Assembly: GCA_036381195.1 (NCBI GenBank)
Contig: DASVDH010000072.1
Location: 1-25,261, forward strand
From: RSA9 sp036381195
Lineage (GTDB): Bacteria > Gemmatimonadota > Gemmatimonadetes > Longimicrobiales > RSA9
Length of the DNA stretch: 25,261 nt
Direction of reading: 5' to 3'
The position numbers and the translations under genes were made by a program. Below are positions 23,397 to 25,261 of the stretch, piece by piece (the stretch's first letter is position 1; the number at the start of each line of letters is the position of its first letter). The notes under the pieces were generated by a model. It saw only the letters and a program-made list of their open reading frames with translations. It did not search any database and was not told where the DNA came from.

Positions 23397-24998
23397 TCAG
23401 CGCCGTAACCGGCGGAGCACCTCCGCAACGCTCTGGGAGATGCCGCGACGCGGAGGCGAGCTGCCGGGGATCGGGCTTTCCCGCGGGACAAGGCAACGGT
23501 CGCAGGCGCCGCAGTGGCGCATGGCGCTCGGGTCTCCGAAGTAGCGGAGCAAGAAGCCCCGCCGGCAGCCCCGCGTGTACGCGTACCGTTGCATCCACTC
23601 GAGCTTGGCATACTCGCGCTCGCGGCCGCGGCGCAGCAGCCGCCAATCGACGCGGGGCGGGTCCGCGAGGTCGCCCTCGATGACGACGACGCGCACGTCG
23701 GGGTCTCGGGGGCGCTGCGATTCCTCGATCCGCAGCGCGCCGGCGCGCTCGAGCGCGCGCAGCGCGGACTCCACCAGGGCCGGCCCATGCTCGACTCCCG
23801 CTGTTCTCGCGAGCTGCCGGAGCGAGAAGCGCAGCGGCCCGTGCCGGCGAAGACCAGATTCCCGCAGCATGGCTTCGAGTACCCGTCGCGCCACGTCCAC
23901 CGGCGGTTGCCGCTGGTCGATCAGGAACTCGTGGGTGAAACGGTCACGATAGGAGTGGAGCAGGACGCACTCGGCGGGCTTGCCGTCCCGCCCTCCACGG
24001 CCGGCCTCCTGGTAGTACGACTCGAGCGTGGCCGGCATCGCGTGGTGGATCACGATGCGTACGTCCGGCTTGTCGATGCCCATTCCGAATGCGCTGGTCG
24101 CGACGATGATCGGCGTACGGCTGCGCATGAAGTCCTCCTGCAGCCGATGCCGGTCTTCGGCGCTCGCTCCGCCGTGGTAGCCCGCCGCGCGGAGGCCTGC
24201 GCGGTTCAGCATGTCCGCCAGGGCATCGACCTTCTTGCGCGTCGGTGCGTAGACCACGGCCACCCCGTCGCGCGGTTGCCGGAGCAATTGCAGGAGTCGC
24301 CGGTCCTTCTCGCGTTCGTCCTTTGCGGCGACCACGTGCCACGAGAGGTTCTTGCGGTCGAACCCGCCTGCGAGGATCACGGGCCGGCGGAGCGCGAGGT
24401 ACGTGAGGATGTCCTCCCGGACGGCGGGCGTGGCCGTCGCTGTCAGCGCGATGGCAGGGCAGGCGAGCGATTCGCGCACCGCGCCGAGCCGCAGGTAGCT
24501 GGGCCGGAAGTCGTGGCCCCACTCTGAGATGCAATGCGCCTCGTCGACCGCGAAGAGGCCTACCCGGAACCCATCCAGCCGGCGCCGGAAGTCCACACTG
24601 TCGAAGCGCTCCGGCGCGATGTAGAGCAACTTGGTCTCGCCACGGGCGCAGCGTTCGAGCCGCGCCTCGACTTCGGCGGGCCCGAGCGTCGAATTGATGA
24701 ACGTGGCGGGCACGCCGCGGCGCTGGAGCGCGTCGACCTGGTCTTTCATGAGGGAGATGAGCGGGCTCACCACGAGCGTGAGCCCGGGCAGCACGAGCGC
24801 GGGGATCTGGTAGCAGAGGCTCTTGCCGCCGCCCGTGGGCATGAGCACCAGCACGTCGCGGCCGCCGAGCACCGCGCGGATCGCCTCCGGCTGCACACCG
24901 CGGAAATCCGCGTAGCCGAACAGCCGGCGCAGCTCCCCCCGTGCGCGCTCGTAGAGCGCCTCGGGCGACGGGCCGTCGGGGGCGTTCGGGCCGTGCAT
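23397..24998 (-). CDS. recQ: ATP-dependent DNA helicase RecQ (short form without HRDC)
   Basis: The product is 533 aa from ATG 24998. Helicase motifs are in order: Walker A P54-T-G-G-G-K59-S, D152-E-A-H155 with the RecQ-specific C-I-S-E-W-G-H-D-F-R-P, T-A-T-A-T, then G-Y-H-G-G, F-G-M-G-I-D-K-P-D-V-R and Q-E-A-G-R-G-G-R-D-G. The RecQ zinc site follows in C-R-R-G-F...H-C-G-A-C-D-R-C (four Cys). The protein ends soon after, so the winged-helix part is reduced and no HRDC domain is present, unlike E. coli RecQ. It unwinds DNA 3' to 5' in recombination and fork repair. The frame is open upstream to 25229, but that part is made of out-of-phase 22-bp repeats and is not credible protein. ATG at 25043 is an alternative start; neither has a strong ribosome binding site. 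Confidence 0.93.
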   Translation of the reverse strand: MHGPNAPDGPSPEALYERARGELRRLFGYADFRGVQPEAIRAVLGGRDVLVLMPTGGGKSLCYQIPALVLPGLTLVVSPLISLMKDQVDALQRRGVPATFINSTLGPAEVEARLERCARGETKLLYIAPERFDSVDFRRRLDGFRVGLFAVDEAHCISEWGHDFRPSYLRLGAVRESLACPAIALTATATPAVREDILTYLALRRPVILAGGFDRKNLSWHVVAAKDEREKDRRLLQLLRQPRDGVAVVYAPTRKKVDALADMLNRAGLRAAGYHGGASAEDRHRLQEDFMRSRTPIIVATSAFGMGIDKPDVRIVIHHAMPATLESYYQEAGRGGRDGKPAECVLLHSYRDRFTHEFLIDQRQPPVDVARRVLEAMLRESGLRRHGPLRFSLRQLARTAGVEHGPALVESALRALERAGALRIEESQRPRDPDVRVVVIEGDLADPPRVDWRLLRRGREREYAKLEWMQRYAYTRGCRRGFLLRYFGDPSAMRHCGACDRCLVPRESPIPGSSPPRRGISQSVAEVLRRLRR

Positions 24999-25126
24999 GC
25001 CCGCCACGATCACCGGGCCGTCGGGGCAATGCCATAGCGGCATGAGCGAGCCAGCGGCCGGGCCTGTCCGGGCGTTTAGGAGTGGGTACACCTGGTGGCG
25101 GGCTCTTCGGCGGCGGGCGTCTGCGC

Positions 25127-25261
25127 ACCGGCTGAGGCAACCGCCTGCACCGGCTGAGGCAGCCGCCTGCATCAGAGGGGGTAACCGCCTGCATCGGGTG
25201 GGGTGGCCGCCTGCACCGTCCGGGGTCACCGACTGCGCCCGCCGGCCCAGTCGCCTGCGCC
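25127..25261. repeat. 22-bp tandem repeats upstream of recQ, running off the window
   Basis: Six units end with CCGCCTGC or a one-base variant, at exact 22-bp spacing: 25127-25148, 25149-25170, 25171-25192, 25193-25214, 25215-25236 and 25237-25258. A seventh begins at 25259 and is cut by the window end. The last 8 bases of each unit are conserved while the first 14 vary, most strongly in the units nearer the window end. The array lies about 130-260 bp before the recQ start. Confidence 0.85.

Noticed and set aside
24999..25229. N-terminal extension of RecQ
   Set aside because: The extension consists partly of 22-bp repeats read in three different frames, and RecQ similarity starts only after 24998.
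25127..25261. CRISPR array
   Set aside because: Units are contiguous and only 22 bp, with an 8-base core and no full-length identical repeats or 30-40 bp spacers; no cas genes are nearby.

Overview
The window is very GC-rich double-stranded chromosomal DNA with dense bacterial genes, strong GGAGG-type ribosome binding sites and many exported or lipoprotein products. The mix of genes (choice-of-anchor B propeller protein, zinc metalloprotease of the DUF5117/DUF5118 type, LIC_10091-like lipoprotein, tandem universal stress protein, beta-CASP nuclease, RecQ) suggests a Gemmatimonadota-like bacterium. That placement is an inference from gene content, not from a marker gene. No rRNA, tRNA or CRISPR was found.

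Layout. Positions 66-4825 hold three leftward genes for surface or exported proteins: a double-propeller protein, a small BsuPI-like lipoprotein and a trypsin-fold protease lipoprotein. A 771-bp gap with 72-bp tandem repeats separates them from a rightward LIC_10091-like lipoprotein (5597-6802), followed by a second gap with 61-bp repeats. Positions 7162-12650 form a tight rightward operon: HAD phosphatase, GT20 synthase (11-nt overlap), sodium:solute symporter and Gfo/Idh oxidoreductase (ATGA overlap). A universal stress protein and an L,D-transpeptidase follow. The synthase carries the HREPY signature of glucosylglycerol-phosphate synthase rather than the NR(L/I)P/A signature of trehalose-6-phosphate synthase. 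The operon therefore looks like an osmolyte synthesis, uptake and modification unit.

Positions 15174-16556 encode a leftward beta-CASP metallo-beta-lactamase nuclease. Positions 16898-20874 encode two rightward zincin-type proteins: a large metalloprotease and a DUF3810-like membrane protein. Positions 20875-21790 are a decay zone: an amine-oxidase/DAO remnant, a small intact-looking Ig-like (BIG2) lipoprotein and a truncated cytochrome c. An IS1595-type insertion sequence (about 22094-23251) follows. It has clear terminal inverted repeats but its transposase has apparently lost its catalytic acidic residues. A leftward recQ gene closes the window, preceded by at least six 22-bp tandem repeats that run off the right edge.

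The most interesting points are the probable glucosylglycerol operon, the catalytically dead but still open IS1595 transposase with a hairpin directly before its start codon, and the phased 22-bp repeat array in front of recQ. Several gaps also carry their own minisatellite, and several exported proteins have their best ribosome binding site far upstream of the signal peptide.
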